Assembly (NCBI GenBank): GCA_040221375.1
Contig: JAVKEP010000028.1
Coordinates: 1 to 13,770, forward strand
Direction of reading: 5' to 3'
DNA: 13,770 bases
Source of the DNA: SHAN690 sp040221375
GTDB lineage: Bacteria > Bacteroidota > Bacteroidia > Flavobacteriales_G > Salibacteraceae
Shown: positions 1-8,200 of the stretch, in pieces
Layout: the number at the start of each line of letters is the position of its first letter
Numbering within the stretch: position 1 is the stretch's first letter
Position numbers and translations under genes: made by a program
The notes under the pieces: generated by a model
Seen by the model: only the letters and a program-made list of their open reading frames with translations
Database searches by the model: none
Told to the model about the DNA's origin: nothing

Positions 1-464
1 CAAAGACCCTCGGCATTTGCATCCGTCATGGCATTGCAGTTTCCGCACCAGCCGTTGAAGTCGCCATTGACTTCTGGAGTGGTGAACGTCCCGCTGTATT
101 GATTCATGTCTACTTGGAAGGTCACGAAGTTTGTGTCTGGAGGAGTCGTGCAGGTCATGCAAGATTCCCAACATACAGCTGAAAGGGTAGTGTCTCCATC
201 AAGAAGGGTGAATCGATTGGTAAAGCCACTCGTCGTCTTAGTGCAAGCGCTACCGGCGGTAAGGGATTCTTGTCCGGCCCAGTTATCATGAGCGAACTTA
301 AATTCGATTGAGTCTTGCGTTAACGGCAAAGTGATCTCCCAAATACCATCGGCATTTGCATCCGTCATGGCATTGCAGTTTCCGCACCAGCCGTTGAAGT
401 CGCCATTGACTTCTGGGGTAGTAAACGAGCCGCTGTATTGATTCATGTCTACTTGAAATGTTAC
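1..464 (-). repeat. In-gene tandem repeat, 339-bp unit (113 residues)
   Basis: The first unit spans 126-464 and the second, incomplete, spans 1-125. Bases 10-77 are identical to 349-416 (68 bp without a mismatch, offset 339), while flanking parts have diverged mostly at silent or conservative positions. The complete unit carries six cysteines: two in WCGNCN, one in SACT, and three in CWESCMTC. The incomplete second unit repeats the first pair. This pattern suggests disulfide-stabilised extracellular domains. More copies may follow beyond the left edge. Confidence 0.9.
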
Positions 465-1061
465 ATAGCTTGTATCCGGTGCAGGTGAGGTAGCTCCAGC
501 ATCAAAATAGACGCTGTCGCAGTAATACGTTTTAGCTCCGGCTGTATTTCCTTCTACCCCGAAGTTGTAAAATATAGAAAGCATGTCGAAATTGTAGCTG
601 TAGTTGATGGCCGCAGTTCCGGACGACTCGTTTGCGAAATCGAATGTGAGGGTTTCCCATGCGTTGGAGACGGTTGTGAGCTCATCGGTTTCAACGCTTT
701 GTGTTGGAGTTCCGGCAACTTCGGCCTTTAATTTCACCACGATTCCAGAATCGGGAGAGTACACCTTCACTTTGATGATCGTACTTCCAGTGTCAAATGG
801 AATCACAGAAGCCAGTCCAGCAGTAGTGCTCAATGTAACACCTGCCCACGCTGCTGACCCGAGGGGTTTGTCAACCTGCAAAACGTTGTTGGTTGAATTG
901 GTTGGATCGAGCGCCAACGCCGAAGAATTTCCACCAAAGGGAACGGTGGTGTAGTTCACGTTCGCGGTGTCGTCCCATGAAATGGGGAGGTCGATTTGTG
1001 ATTGTGCATTGACGGCTAAGGCGGCCAAGAACCCAACCATCGTTAAGTATAAATGGTTCAT
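1..1061 (-). CDS. Secreted repeat protein with carbohydrate-binding-like module (3' end outside window)
   Basis: This is an open frame of 353 codons from ATG at 1061 that runs off the left edge without a stop. Residues 1-19 form a type I signal peptide (hydrophobic core, likely cleavage before Q20, motif AVNA-Q); there is no lipobox. Residues 22-188 form a beta-rich module homologous by eye to the C-terminal module of the PKD lipoprotein at 2441-3787, sharing the patterns LP..., WAG, VKV.(A/S)P..G, VKL.A and N.W. From residue 200 there are tandem 113-residue repeats beginning VTFQVDMNQYSG and containing VNGDFNGWCGNCNAM. They resemble E-set, starch-binding-like repeats seen in large Bacteroidota secreted proteins. 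The gene lies downstream of GH16 on the same strand, with a 174-bp gap that holds a candidate operator. A glycan-binding role is inferred. Such proteins often end in a T9SS sorting domain or an enzyme domain, which would be outside the window. Confidence 0.88.
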   Translation of the reverse strand, partial: MNHLYLTMVGFLAALAVNAQSQIDLPISWDDTANVNYTTVPFGGNSSALALDPTNSTNNVLQVDKPLGSAAWAGVTLSTTAGLASVIPFDTGSTIIKVKVYSPDSGIVVKLKAEVAGTPTQSVETDELTTVSNAWETLTFDFANESSGTAAINYSYNFDMLSIFYNFGVEGNTAGAKTYYCDSVYFDAGATSPAPDTSYVTFQVDMNQYSGSFTTPEVNGDFNGWCGNCNAMTDANADGIWEITLPLTQDSIEFKFAHDNWAGQESLTAGSACTKTTSGFTNRFTLLDGDTTLSAVCWESCMTCTTPPDTNFVTFQVDMNQYSGTFTTPEVNGDFNGWCGNCNAMTDANAEGL

Positions 1062-1093
1062 AGTTAATTATTTGATAGCAAGTATACTAAGAA

Positions 1094-1110
1094 ATAGTAA
1101 ACAATACCAT
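1094..1110. promoter_or_regulatory. Candidate operator, copy 3 (upstream of repeat-protein gene)
   Basis: The plus-strand sequence is ATAGTAAACAATACCAT. It matches the site at 8441-8457 at 14 of 17 positions and has the same arm-N7-arm symmetry (ATAGT / ACCAT, one arm mismatch). It ends 32 bp before the ATG at 1061, close to the 39-bp distance of the 8441 site from the preferred susC start. That it binds the NUDIX regulator encoded at 8616 is an inference from shared sequence and position. Confidence 0.45.
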
Positions 1111-1134
1111 AACTATTCCCAAAACACGCGACAA
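1108..1134 (-). promoter_or_regulatory. Weak candidate promoter for the repeat-protein gene
   Basis: Read on the minus strand, TTG (1134-1132) is followed after 16 bases by TAGTTATG (1115-1108). This differs from the Bacteroidota -7 consensus TAnnTTTG at one fixed base, and the spacing is slightly short. The -7 element overlaps the candidate operator at 1094-1110, which would suit repression by occlusion. It is a weak call on sequence alone. Confidence 0.22.
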
Positions 1135-1235
1135 CGCGCTTGAAATGCCACTAATGAGAGACAGTCGAATTAGATTTCCCCAAAAACTAAGAGTATGTTT
1201 CACAATAAGTAAGTGAAGCACAAGACGGAAAAGGT

Positions 1236-2366
1236 CTATTTCTGAAATACGCGTACGTAATCGACGAACATGAATTGAGGGAAGGTTGTTGAGCTATTAG
1301 GCGAACCAGGCCAATTCCCTCCAACGGCAACATTAAAAATGAAGAAAAACTCCTCCTTGAAGGCATCTAGTCCAGAAGAGGAAATGTCGATCGTGTGGAA
1401 TTTTTGGTCATCCAGATACCATTCAATGCTTAAGGAGTCCCAGATAATGGTGTACACGTGAAATTTATCCGCAAGTGATCCTTCGCTGAGGGCTTTGCTT
1501 CCTCCGAAGCTAGCATGTTGGCCGTTGTTGTCCCAGTGCACCGTTCCATGGGTTACGTGATTACCGCCTCCTGATACATTTCCGCCGACCATTTCCATGA
1601 TGTCGATTTCACCGCAACTGGGCCAGCCGACGGATGGTATGTTCGTGCCGAGCATCCACAATGCCGGCCACAACCCTTTTCCGTATGGCAAGGCTGCGCG
1701 AATGTCAATTCTTCCGTAGCGAAAGCTTTGCTTGTTTTGAGTAGTTATCCGAGATGAGGTATAGGAGTTTCCATTGTAGGATTCTTCACGGGCCTCGATG
1801 GTCAAGAACCCATCCGAGACGCTCGAATTCTCAGCGCGGTAGTACTGTAACTCATTATTTCCCCATCCACTGCTGCCGGTGCCAATTTCTTGGTTCCAAT
1901 CAGATGACAGGTTGCTCCCGTTGAATTCATCGTTCCATACGAGCGTGAATCCTTCGTAGGTCAGTGGGGTCGTATAGCCAGAGGTTGGAGGATTTCCGCC
2001 ATTTCCGAGCACCTCATCGTTCAACGTTACCGTTACTTCCGTCAGTGCTTCAATGTAATCATCGTGGGTAGTATTTGCGCGTACAATGATGGGAAAGGTG
2101 CCGCTCGTTTGGTAAACATAACTGGCTGCTCCCTCTGTGTTATCCAAGTACGTTAACTCACCCGACTCTTCGAAGATGAAGGTGTAAAAGTTAGCCAGGC
2201 TGGCAGAAGCGTTTACATTGACTCGTCCTTCACCTTCTGATACAACTTCCGCCGATATCTGTAGGTTCGAAGGTAGCTGAACGCTCGGTTCGGGGTCTTC
2301 CTTGCAGCCGACTAGAGCCAAGGAAATCAGAGCAAGCGAACGGAATGAAGTTATGTACTTGTACAT
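1236..2366 (-). CDS. GH16 endo-beta-glucanase lipoprotein (laminarinase-type)
   Basis: This is a predicted surface lipoprotein that hydrolyses internal beta-1,3 (or mixed 1,3/1,4) glucan bonds. I chose ATG at 2366 (376 residues) over a TTG 18 bases upstream, because it gives a standard lipoprotein signal MYKYITSF...LALVGC with C21. The next residues KEDPE fit the lysine-plus-acidic surface-export pattern. Residues about 30-118 form a PKD-like beta-sandwich, 121-136 a Gly/Pro/Ser/Thr linker, and 137-376 the GH16 domain. The catalytic motif GEIDIMEMVGG places the nucleophile at E253, the helper at D255 and the acid/base at E258. The six-residue EIDIME form with the extra Met is typical of laminarinases and absent from kappa-carrageenase- or xyloglucan-type members with a shorter motif. 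GLWPALWML and the C-terminal DYVRVFQK also fit. It is fourth in the susC operon, behind a terminator-like hairpin. Exact substrate is inferred. Confidence 0.95.
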   Translation of the reverse strand: MYKYITSFRSLALISLALVGCKEDPEPSVQLPSNLQISAEVVSEGEGRVNVNASASLANFYTFIFEESGELTYLDNTEGAASYVYQTSGTFPIIVRANTTHDDYIEALTEVTVTLNDEVLGNGGNPPTSGYTTPLTYEGFTLVWNDEFNGSNLSSDWNQEIGTGSSGWGNNELQYYRAENSSVSDGFLTIEAREESYNGNSYTSSRITTQNKQSFRYGRIDIRAALPYGKGLWPALWMLGTNIPSVGWPSCGEIDIMEMVGGNVSGGGNHVTHGTVHWDNNGQHASFGGSKALSEGSLADKFHVYTIIWDSLSIEWYLDDQKFHTIDISSSGLDAFKEEFFFIFNVAVGGNWPGSPNSSTTFPQFMFVDYVRVFQK

Positions 2367-2382
2367 AGTTGATGAATTTACC

Positions 2383-2416
2383 AAAAAAATAGGAAGGACC
2401 CTACAGCCCTTCCTAT
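2383..2416 (-). terminator. Intrinsic terminator-like hairpin between PKD and GH16 genes
   Basis: On the minus strand a perfect 9-bp stem, ATAGGAAGG paired with CCTTCCTAT (2416-2408 and 2397-2389), encloses a 10-base loop and is followed directly by six U (2388-2383). It begins 24 bases after the PKD gene's stop and its U-tract ends 16 bases before the GH16 ATG. This fits a Rho-independent terminator. Because GH16 has no room for its own promoter after it, it more likely works as a partial terminator or mRNA-stabilising stem that sets GH16 level below upstream genes. Confidence 0.7.
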
Positions 2417-2440
2417 GTCATTTTCGATCGAGATTCTGAT

Positions 2441-3787
2441 TTATTGCTGCGAAATATCGTCCAAATAAAATGTTCCAGCATTGGCCACATCCCATCCCGG
2501 GAAGAGGACCAAGCGATCGTAGGTATCAGCTGTTTCACCGGTAAAATCTATGGTTACTTCGACCCATTCATTGGCGGCAGAAACCGTTACATCTTTTTCG
2601 ACGAAGGTGTTTGCGTCGGCTTGCGCCTCAAGCTTCACGCGCATCGTGCCGGTACTCGGTGCCCACACCTTCACGGTAATGCTTGTATTTGTGGAAAAGT
2701 CCAGCGGATCGGTCAAATCCACAAAGAGTCCTGCCCAAGTTTGATCGCCATGAACCGTTTCAAGCACACGATTGCTCGTATTTATTCCGCTCTGATCAGG
2801 ATTGTCGATGATGGTATCCGTGCTGCCTCCGAATGTGGTAAACGCGGGCTCAATGCTTTCAAAGTCGAGCGGAAGGCTGTAGGTCTCTCCTCCACCGCCA
2901 CCACCTTCGCAATCGTCGCCAGAATCATATCCTTCTGGAATGAGCCGGATGTACCACGCGAGGTCACCATTGGCTGCGTCTAAATAGCGCAGAAAAATTT
3001 CGTTTTCGGTCATTTTAACTACTTGGTATTCGTTCACACCTGTATAATACCCTAAGAATGCATCTCCTGAAATGCTCAGCGTGGTGTCATCGTCAACCAC
3101 GATGGTCCAGCTTTCGCCAAGTCTGTCATCATAAGGAGCGGTATAATCTGCAACAGGCGACTCATAGGAGCCTGGAAAGTTTCCAGCTTGTTCAGCGTTG
3201 ATATAAACCTCGCCACCGGTTTTCATATCAAAACCAAAGCCATTAAGGTTGAACACATAGCGATCGTCATACATCCCTCCACCCGATTTTTCGTTGCAAG
3301 TTGCCGCATACCATTCTGGAAAGTTTCCAGCCGCCCCAGATGGGTTTGGACCCACTCCAAAGTGAGCATCGATGTTGGAGTCAATGACCCATGTTTTGGT
3401 CCCAATGGAGGCTCCTCCGGTCAAAATATTGTAAAGAGGATCGTCCAACAAGGTGGGGTCGTCTTGTGCGATGGTGATGGTTTGCGAACTGCTCGCACTC
3501 CCGCCTTCATTGAATACGGTTAGCACGACTACATAATCGCCCGCCTGCGGATAGGTTCCAGTGGCAGTACTGCCTTCACCGGATGTGCCGTTGCCAAAGT
3601 CCCATTGAGCGGTAAGGTCGGGATTGCTCGCTGTGAATACAATGATGTTGTCGCTCTCAGAAGAAGCGGCATAGGTGAATTTGGCATCTGCCTCCGTGGG
3701 AGGGTCGCCGAGCGTTGGATCATCCTTCTTACACGCCTCGATACCGAGGATGGAGATCGCAACCATAAAAATGAATAATCGTTTCAT
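2441..3787 (-). CDS. PKD-domain surface glycan-binding lipoprotein
   Basis: This 448-residue lipoprotein probably takes the SusE/SGBP position: it binds glycan at the cell surface next to SusCD. The signal MKRLFIFMVAISILGIEAC gives lipid-bearing C19 (an unusual E at -2), followed by KKDD, a surface-export-like tag. Residues about 33-108 are a PKD domain with the WDFGNGTSG hallmark and a YPQAGDYVV strand. Residues about 115-287 (TKTWVIDS to WYIRLIPEGY) form a separate tryptophan/tyrosine-rich domain often seen in PUL lipoproteins, with no assigned name known to me. Residues 291-301 are a short acidic and poly-Gly linker (DDCEGGGGGG). Residues 304-448 form a beta-sandwich carbohydrate-binding-like module related to residues 22-188 of the protein at 1-1061. 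No catalytic motif is visible. The gene starts 30 bases after the susD stop, so co-transcription is likely. Ligand is inferred to be beta-glucan from context. Confidence 0.88.
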   Translation of the reverse strand: MKRLFIFMVAISILGIEACKKDDPTLGDPPTEADAKFTYAASSESDNIIVFTASNPDLTAQWDFGNGTSGEGSTATGTYPQAGDYVVVLTVFNEGGSASSSQTITIAQDDPTLLDDPLYNILTGGASIGTKTWVIDSNIDAHFGVGPNPSGAAGNFPEWYAATCNEKSGGGMYDDRYVFNLNGFGFDMKTGGEVYINAEQAGNFPGSYESPVADYTAPYDDRLGESWTIVVDDDTTLSISGDAFLGYYTGVNEYQVVKMTENEIFLRYLDAANGDLAWYIRLIPEGYDSGDDCEGGGGGGETYSLPLDFESIEPAFTTFGGSTDTIIDNPDQSGINTSNRVLETVHGDQTWAGLFVDLTDPLDFSTNTSITVKVWAPSTGTMRVKLEAQADANTFVEKDVTVSAANEWVEVTIDFTGETADTYDRLVLFPGWDVANAGTFYLDDISQQ

Positions 3788-3817
3788 ATCGATTCGGTTT
3801 TGAATTAATTATAGAGT

Positions 3818-5296
3818 TTAATAGCCAGTATTTTGTAGCCAACGCCCTCCAGCTAGGTCAATTTCTACTTGAGGAATTGGAAATAATTCGTGTTTGCCTT
3901 CTACGAAGCCGTCGATGCTGTTGGGAGCTTGACCAGACCTAACAAGATCAAAAAAGCGATGGCCTTCACCTGAAAGTTCCAGCCTCCGCTCTCTAAAAAT
4001 GTCTTGCAAAAGCTGCTGCCCAGAACTATTCAACGCTGGCATAGAAACCCGAGCACGCACTTGGTTCAAATAATCCAACGCCTTCCCTTCGTTTCCGCTT
4101 TGATTATGGGCTTCTGCGGCCATCAAGAGGACATCTGCATACCGTATTACTCGGTAGTTTACAGGACTGGTCAGGTCATTATCGGGAAGCCCTATCTCGC
4201 CTTGGCGTTTGATGTACTTGTTGTTATAGTAGCCTGTATGGCCGCCGCCTCCAATAGCGTAAGACACGTCATCCGGATTGCTTTGTGAAGCCTTAAACGC
4301 TTCTATGTCTAACACCGACGCATCCCTTCTCAGGTCACCGGGGTCAAAAGCATCGAAGAGATCTTGCGTCGGTAAGTTGTAGCTATTACCATCGCCGTAC
4401 ACAGGGCCTTTGTATTGACGGATGCCTTGAAATCCTGGCGCAGCGTTGCCTTCCAAGCAGATTAGGCAACCATAACTACCCCCTTCTAAGCCGCTGTATT
4501 CGACGTCAAAAACGGTTTCAGCATGTCCTTCGTTTCCTACAGCGAAGAGTTGAGAATAGTCAGAGATCAACGCATATTGGCCGCTGGTTATGACTTCATC
4601 CAAGGTTGCAGCAGCCGCAGAATGGCTCCTTTGGTACAGTTGCGCTTTGCCTAATAAACTGAGCGCCGCACCTTTTGTAACCCTTCCTTTAACCGAAGAA
4701 TTCCATTCGAGATTATCTGCTGCAAACCGCAAGTCTTCCTCAATCTGAGCATAGACCTCTGAGGCAGGAGTCCTTTCTAATCGCGTCGCTTCTTCTACGC
4801 CGAGGCGTTGGTCGATGATGAGAGGAATGTCACCAAAGAACTTGACAAGCTCAAAATAGTAGAACGCCCTCAGAAAGCGAGCTTGGGCGATGATTGCATT
4901 TTTACCGTCGAAATCAATGTTGTCTTTGTTCTCCAACAGATAGTTTGCTCTGGTTATCCCAGCAAAATTCCAGCGGAGCACGTTGCGCAGCTCATTGTTT
5001 ACCGCATCATGACGCATTTCGTCGATTTCATGCAGACCTTCCGTATCCGTGACACTTTCACCTCCAGCAATCGCATTGTCAGAAGCAATCTCACCGATCC
5101 AAAACGATTGAAAAGACCCTTGAAGTAAGTCATAGGCGCCGGTCAATGCCCGGTCGTAGTCACTTTCGTTCTCAAAATAATTCTCGGCATCTTGAGTGTA
5201 AGCGGGATCGAGGTCGAGGTATTTATTGCAACCCAGAACCAAGACCGCAGCGGAAGCAATAGCGACGAATGACTGAATTAGTTTCATTTTTTTCAT
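3818..5296 (-). CDS. susD: SusD/RagB-family outer-membrane glycan-binding lipoprotein
   Basis: This 492-residue SusD homologue is the lid that captures oligosaccharides and hands them to the SusC channel. The start MKKMKLIQSF leads to a lipobox LVLGC with C23, followed by NKYLDLDP, the usual RagB/SusD opening. The N-terminal region contains NYFENESDYDRALTGAYDLLQG and FLRAFYYFELVKFFGDIPL, the conserved TPR-like helices. The middle has YRVIRYADVLLMAAEA, and the C-terminus has FRERRLELSGEGHRFFDLVR and ends FPIPQVEI...LQNTGY; all are family hallmarks. Length is normal for the family. Only three bases separate it from the susC stop, so the two are translated together. The gene symbol is generic for the family; it does not imply starch as substrate. 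Confidence 0.97.
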   Translation of the reverse strand: MKKMKLIQSFVAIASAAVLVLGCNKYLDLDPAYTQDAENYFENESDYDRALTGAYDLLQGSFQSFWIGEIASDNAIAGGESVTDTEGLHEIDEMRHDAVNNELRNVLRWNFAGITRANYLLENKDNIDFDGKNAIIAQARFLRAFYYFELVKFFGDIPLIIDQRLGVEEATRLERTPASEVYAQIEEDLRFAADNLEWNSSVKGRVTKGAALSLLGKAQLYQRSHSAAAATLDEVITSGQYALISDYSQLFAVGNEGHAETVFDVEYSGLEGGSYGCLICLEGNAAPGFQGIRQYKGPVYGDGNSYNLPTQDLFDAFDPGDLRRDASVLDIEAFKASQSNPDDVSYAIGGGGHTGYYNNKYIKRQGEIGLPDNDLTSPVNYRVIRYADVLLMAAEAHNQSGNEGKALDYLNQVRARVSMPALNSSGQQLLQDIFRERRLELSGEGHRFFDLVRSGQAPNSIDGFVEGKHELFPIPQVEIDLAGGRWLQNTGY

Positions 5297-5299
5297 GAC

Positions 5300-8200
5300 T
5301 TAGAACTTAACATTAATGCCGCCCATGATTGTTCGTGCTTGCGGATAAAATCCATAATCAATGCCAGCGCTCAGAGTGCCGCCTGATGAACCGATGTCTG
5401 GGTCATATCCCAAGTAGCGTGTCATGGTGACTAAATTATTAGCTGCTACGTATATCCTGATAGATGCCATTTTGATTCGCGCGGTAAGGGTTTTAGGAAA
5501 AGTAAAACCCAGTTGAACGTTTCGGAGTCGGACAAAACTTCCATCTTCAACGTAGTAGTCAGAAAATTCTGTATTGCGTGTTGCGTCGGTTGTGAGACGT
5601 GGGTATTCGTCTGTACTTAACGGCTGAGTCCAACGATTGATTACATACCCAAGCTGATTGGCATAAGGCTGCTGTCGTTCGTAATTCCGGATGATTTCTT
5701 GCCCGATGGCCGAGTATAGATTAGCGGAGACGTCGAAGTTCTTGAAACGGGCGTTGAGCACGAACCCAAAGGTGAAGTCTGGAATTGGAGAGCCGATCAT
5801 GACTTTGTCGTCATCGTTTCCAAAACTGATGACGCCGTCTCCGTTTTGATCTTTGAACCGAAAATCACCGGGCTCGGCTCCACTCTGATCTACTGCAGCC
5901 TCATCGATTTCTGTTTGCGTTTGGAAGACCCCATCGGTTTCGTAACCAATATAGTATCCAATAGGAAACCCTTCTTCGAAACGTGTGGCTACCACTCCTC
6001 CAACGCCAAAATTGGCCCCGGGCAAGAACTCAACGCCTTCTGGCACGCTCATCACCCGATTGCGCAAGTAGGTCGTGTTGAAATTGAGACCAAAACCAGC
6101 GTCTCGTTGCGGGTTGGTCTGCCATGCCAACTCTAATTCGACTCCTTGGTTTGAAACGTCACCGGCGTTAATCACAGGCGGTTGCCCCCCAGGTCCATAG
6201 GATCCGAGCAATGCAGAAACATCAGGTTGGAAAAGTAGATTGTATGTACTCTTGACGAAGTAATTCATGCTCAAGTCAAAGGCCTTAAAAAAGGTGAGAT
6301 CGAGGCCAACATTGAATTGGCGGGTCGTTTCCCATTTGAGGTCGGGGTTTGAAGCCCGCCCCAAAGCAACGCCCTGTGTAATGATGTCATCAAAAACGTA
6401 CACACCCTCCCCATTGAGTAGGGCTCTGTAAGCAAAATTGTCTATCTGATCATTGCCTGAAACCCCGTAACTGGCTCTTAGTTTAGCAAAAGTTATGCTC
6501 GCAATATTGAAAAAATCTTCTTCGGAAATGAGCCAAGCTGCCGAGCCGGTCGGAAAGAAGCCATAACGACTATTGGGCCCAAACTTGGTGGAACCATCAC
6601 GCCTTAAAATTGCGGAGAAAATATACTTGAAGCTGTATGAGTACTCAGCACGGAGAAAGGTAGATAAGAGCCTCTCTTCGAATTGCCATGAATTCACACC
6701 ATTGAGGTAACCGCCGGGAGCGAGGTTGGCGGAGATATCTGCAAATTCCAATGAGTTGTTGGGGATGTTAAAGGCCGTACCACTAAGACTTTCACCTTTT
6801 CGTCTGAAAATAGAAGCCCCCAATGTTGCTTTGACTTGATGGATGTCATTGAAAATATGGTCGTAGTTCAAATAGCTTTCGTACGTGAGGTCGAGATAGG
6901 TATTTCGGGCCTCGTACACGGCTGCACCGCGCTCGATTTCCGTGCTGTCGCCGATCAAGACAATGGTAGGGTCAAGGTCGGCATTTAAAGCAGTGTTTTG
7001 GGCCTTTCCTGGGCCGAACCAAACGAGGGGGGAGAAGGTCTTGTCATCAACCAATGCGTAGTTGTAAGAAATGCGATTGGTGAATGTGAGGTCATCGCTG
7101 AAGGTGTAAGTGAACTCTTCCTTACCTACAATTTTATCTACCCGGCTGCGGTTGAACGTATTTTCCATCTGTGCTATCGGGTTGATAATGTCGCTTACCT
7201 CCTCCAAATAGCTGAAATTCCCATCCTCCGTGCGGACAGGTTCCGTAGGAAATGCGTTGATCGTGTTATAGAGTACGGATCCAATACCGTTTTCTGGCAG
7301 CGCACTTCGTTCCTCGTGGGTGTAAAGAAAGACACTTGTCAGCTTGAGTTTCTCTGAGAGGTCGGTCACGAAATTCAATCGCGCATTGTAGCGCTCGAAA
7401 TTAGATTTATCGCCGCCGACAATTCCGTCTTGCGTGAAATAGGATCCGCCGATGGAGTAGCTAGTGCTCTTGCTTCCTCCCGTCATGCTCAAATTGTAAT
7501 TCTGCATTGAGGCTGAGGTAAAAACCTCGTCTTGCCAATTGGTGCCTTCCCCTAAGGCGGTATTGGCAAACGGAAGGTCGTCTCCGCCACGAGAAAACAT
7601 TTCATTTTTGATGACTGCGTATTCTTGGGCATTCAGTAAGTCGAGTTTCTTTGCCGCTTGCTGAATGCCGTAGTACGCGCCAAATTCAACCTGAGGTTTC
7701 CCTCCAGTAACGCCCTTTTTGGTTTCGATTAGAATGACACCGTTCGCCGCCCTGACCCCGTAAATTCCAGCAGTCGCGTCCTTGAGTACGTTGATCGATT
7801 CAATGTCTGCTGGATTCAACGCATTCAATCCATCGGAATCGTAAACCACGCCGTCTACGAGGATCAGAGGATCATTGTCACCAAACGTACTCAACCCCCG
7901 AATGCGAATGCTTGAAGATCCTCCCGGAGAGCCTGAATTGGTGTTGATGGTGACGCCTGACACTTGACCCTGAAGGGCTTGGTCCATTCTAGGAATGTTA
8001 AGTTTTTCGAGCCTGTCACCATTCACCTTGGATGTGGCCCCAGTGAGTTCTTTCTTGGTTGATGTACCATAACCAACTACAACCACCTCATCCAGCGCTG
8101 CCACGCTCGGAGCTAACGTTGTGTTCACCGTGCCTCGACCGGCCACCGCAATTTCTTGTGGAGCATACCCAATGAACGAAAACTTAAGCACGGCTGTAGC

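Noticed and set aside
604..954. A 116-codon plus-strand open frame at the left
   Set aside because: It lies antisense to the signal-peptide-bearing repeat protein, whose translation has clear domain structure; no independent support.
1200..1225. Short stem (TTCAC / GTGAA) downstream of GH16 as a terminator
   Set aside because: Only five base pairs with a nine-base loop and no adjacent U-tract on the minus strand.
1406..1422. Another TGGT...ACCA arrangement as a further operator copy
   Set aside because: The spacing is nine bases rather than seven and it lies in the GH16 coding region with no nearby start; treated as chance.
2444..2983. A 179-codon plus-strand open frame antisense to the PKD lipoprotein gene
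   Set aside because: It overlaps a well-supported gene on the other strand, has no recognisable motif, and its codons mirror the opposite frame; a shadow frame.
6998..7357. A 119-codon plus-strand frame inside susC
   Set aside because: Antisense to the conserved SusC barrel with no promoter or family features.
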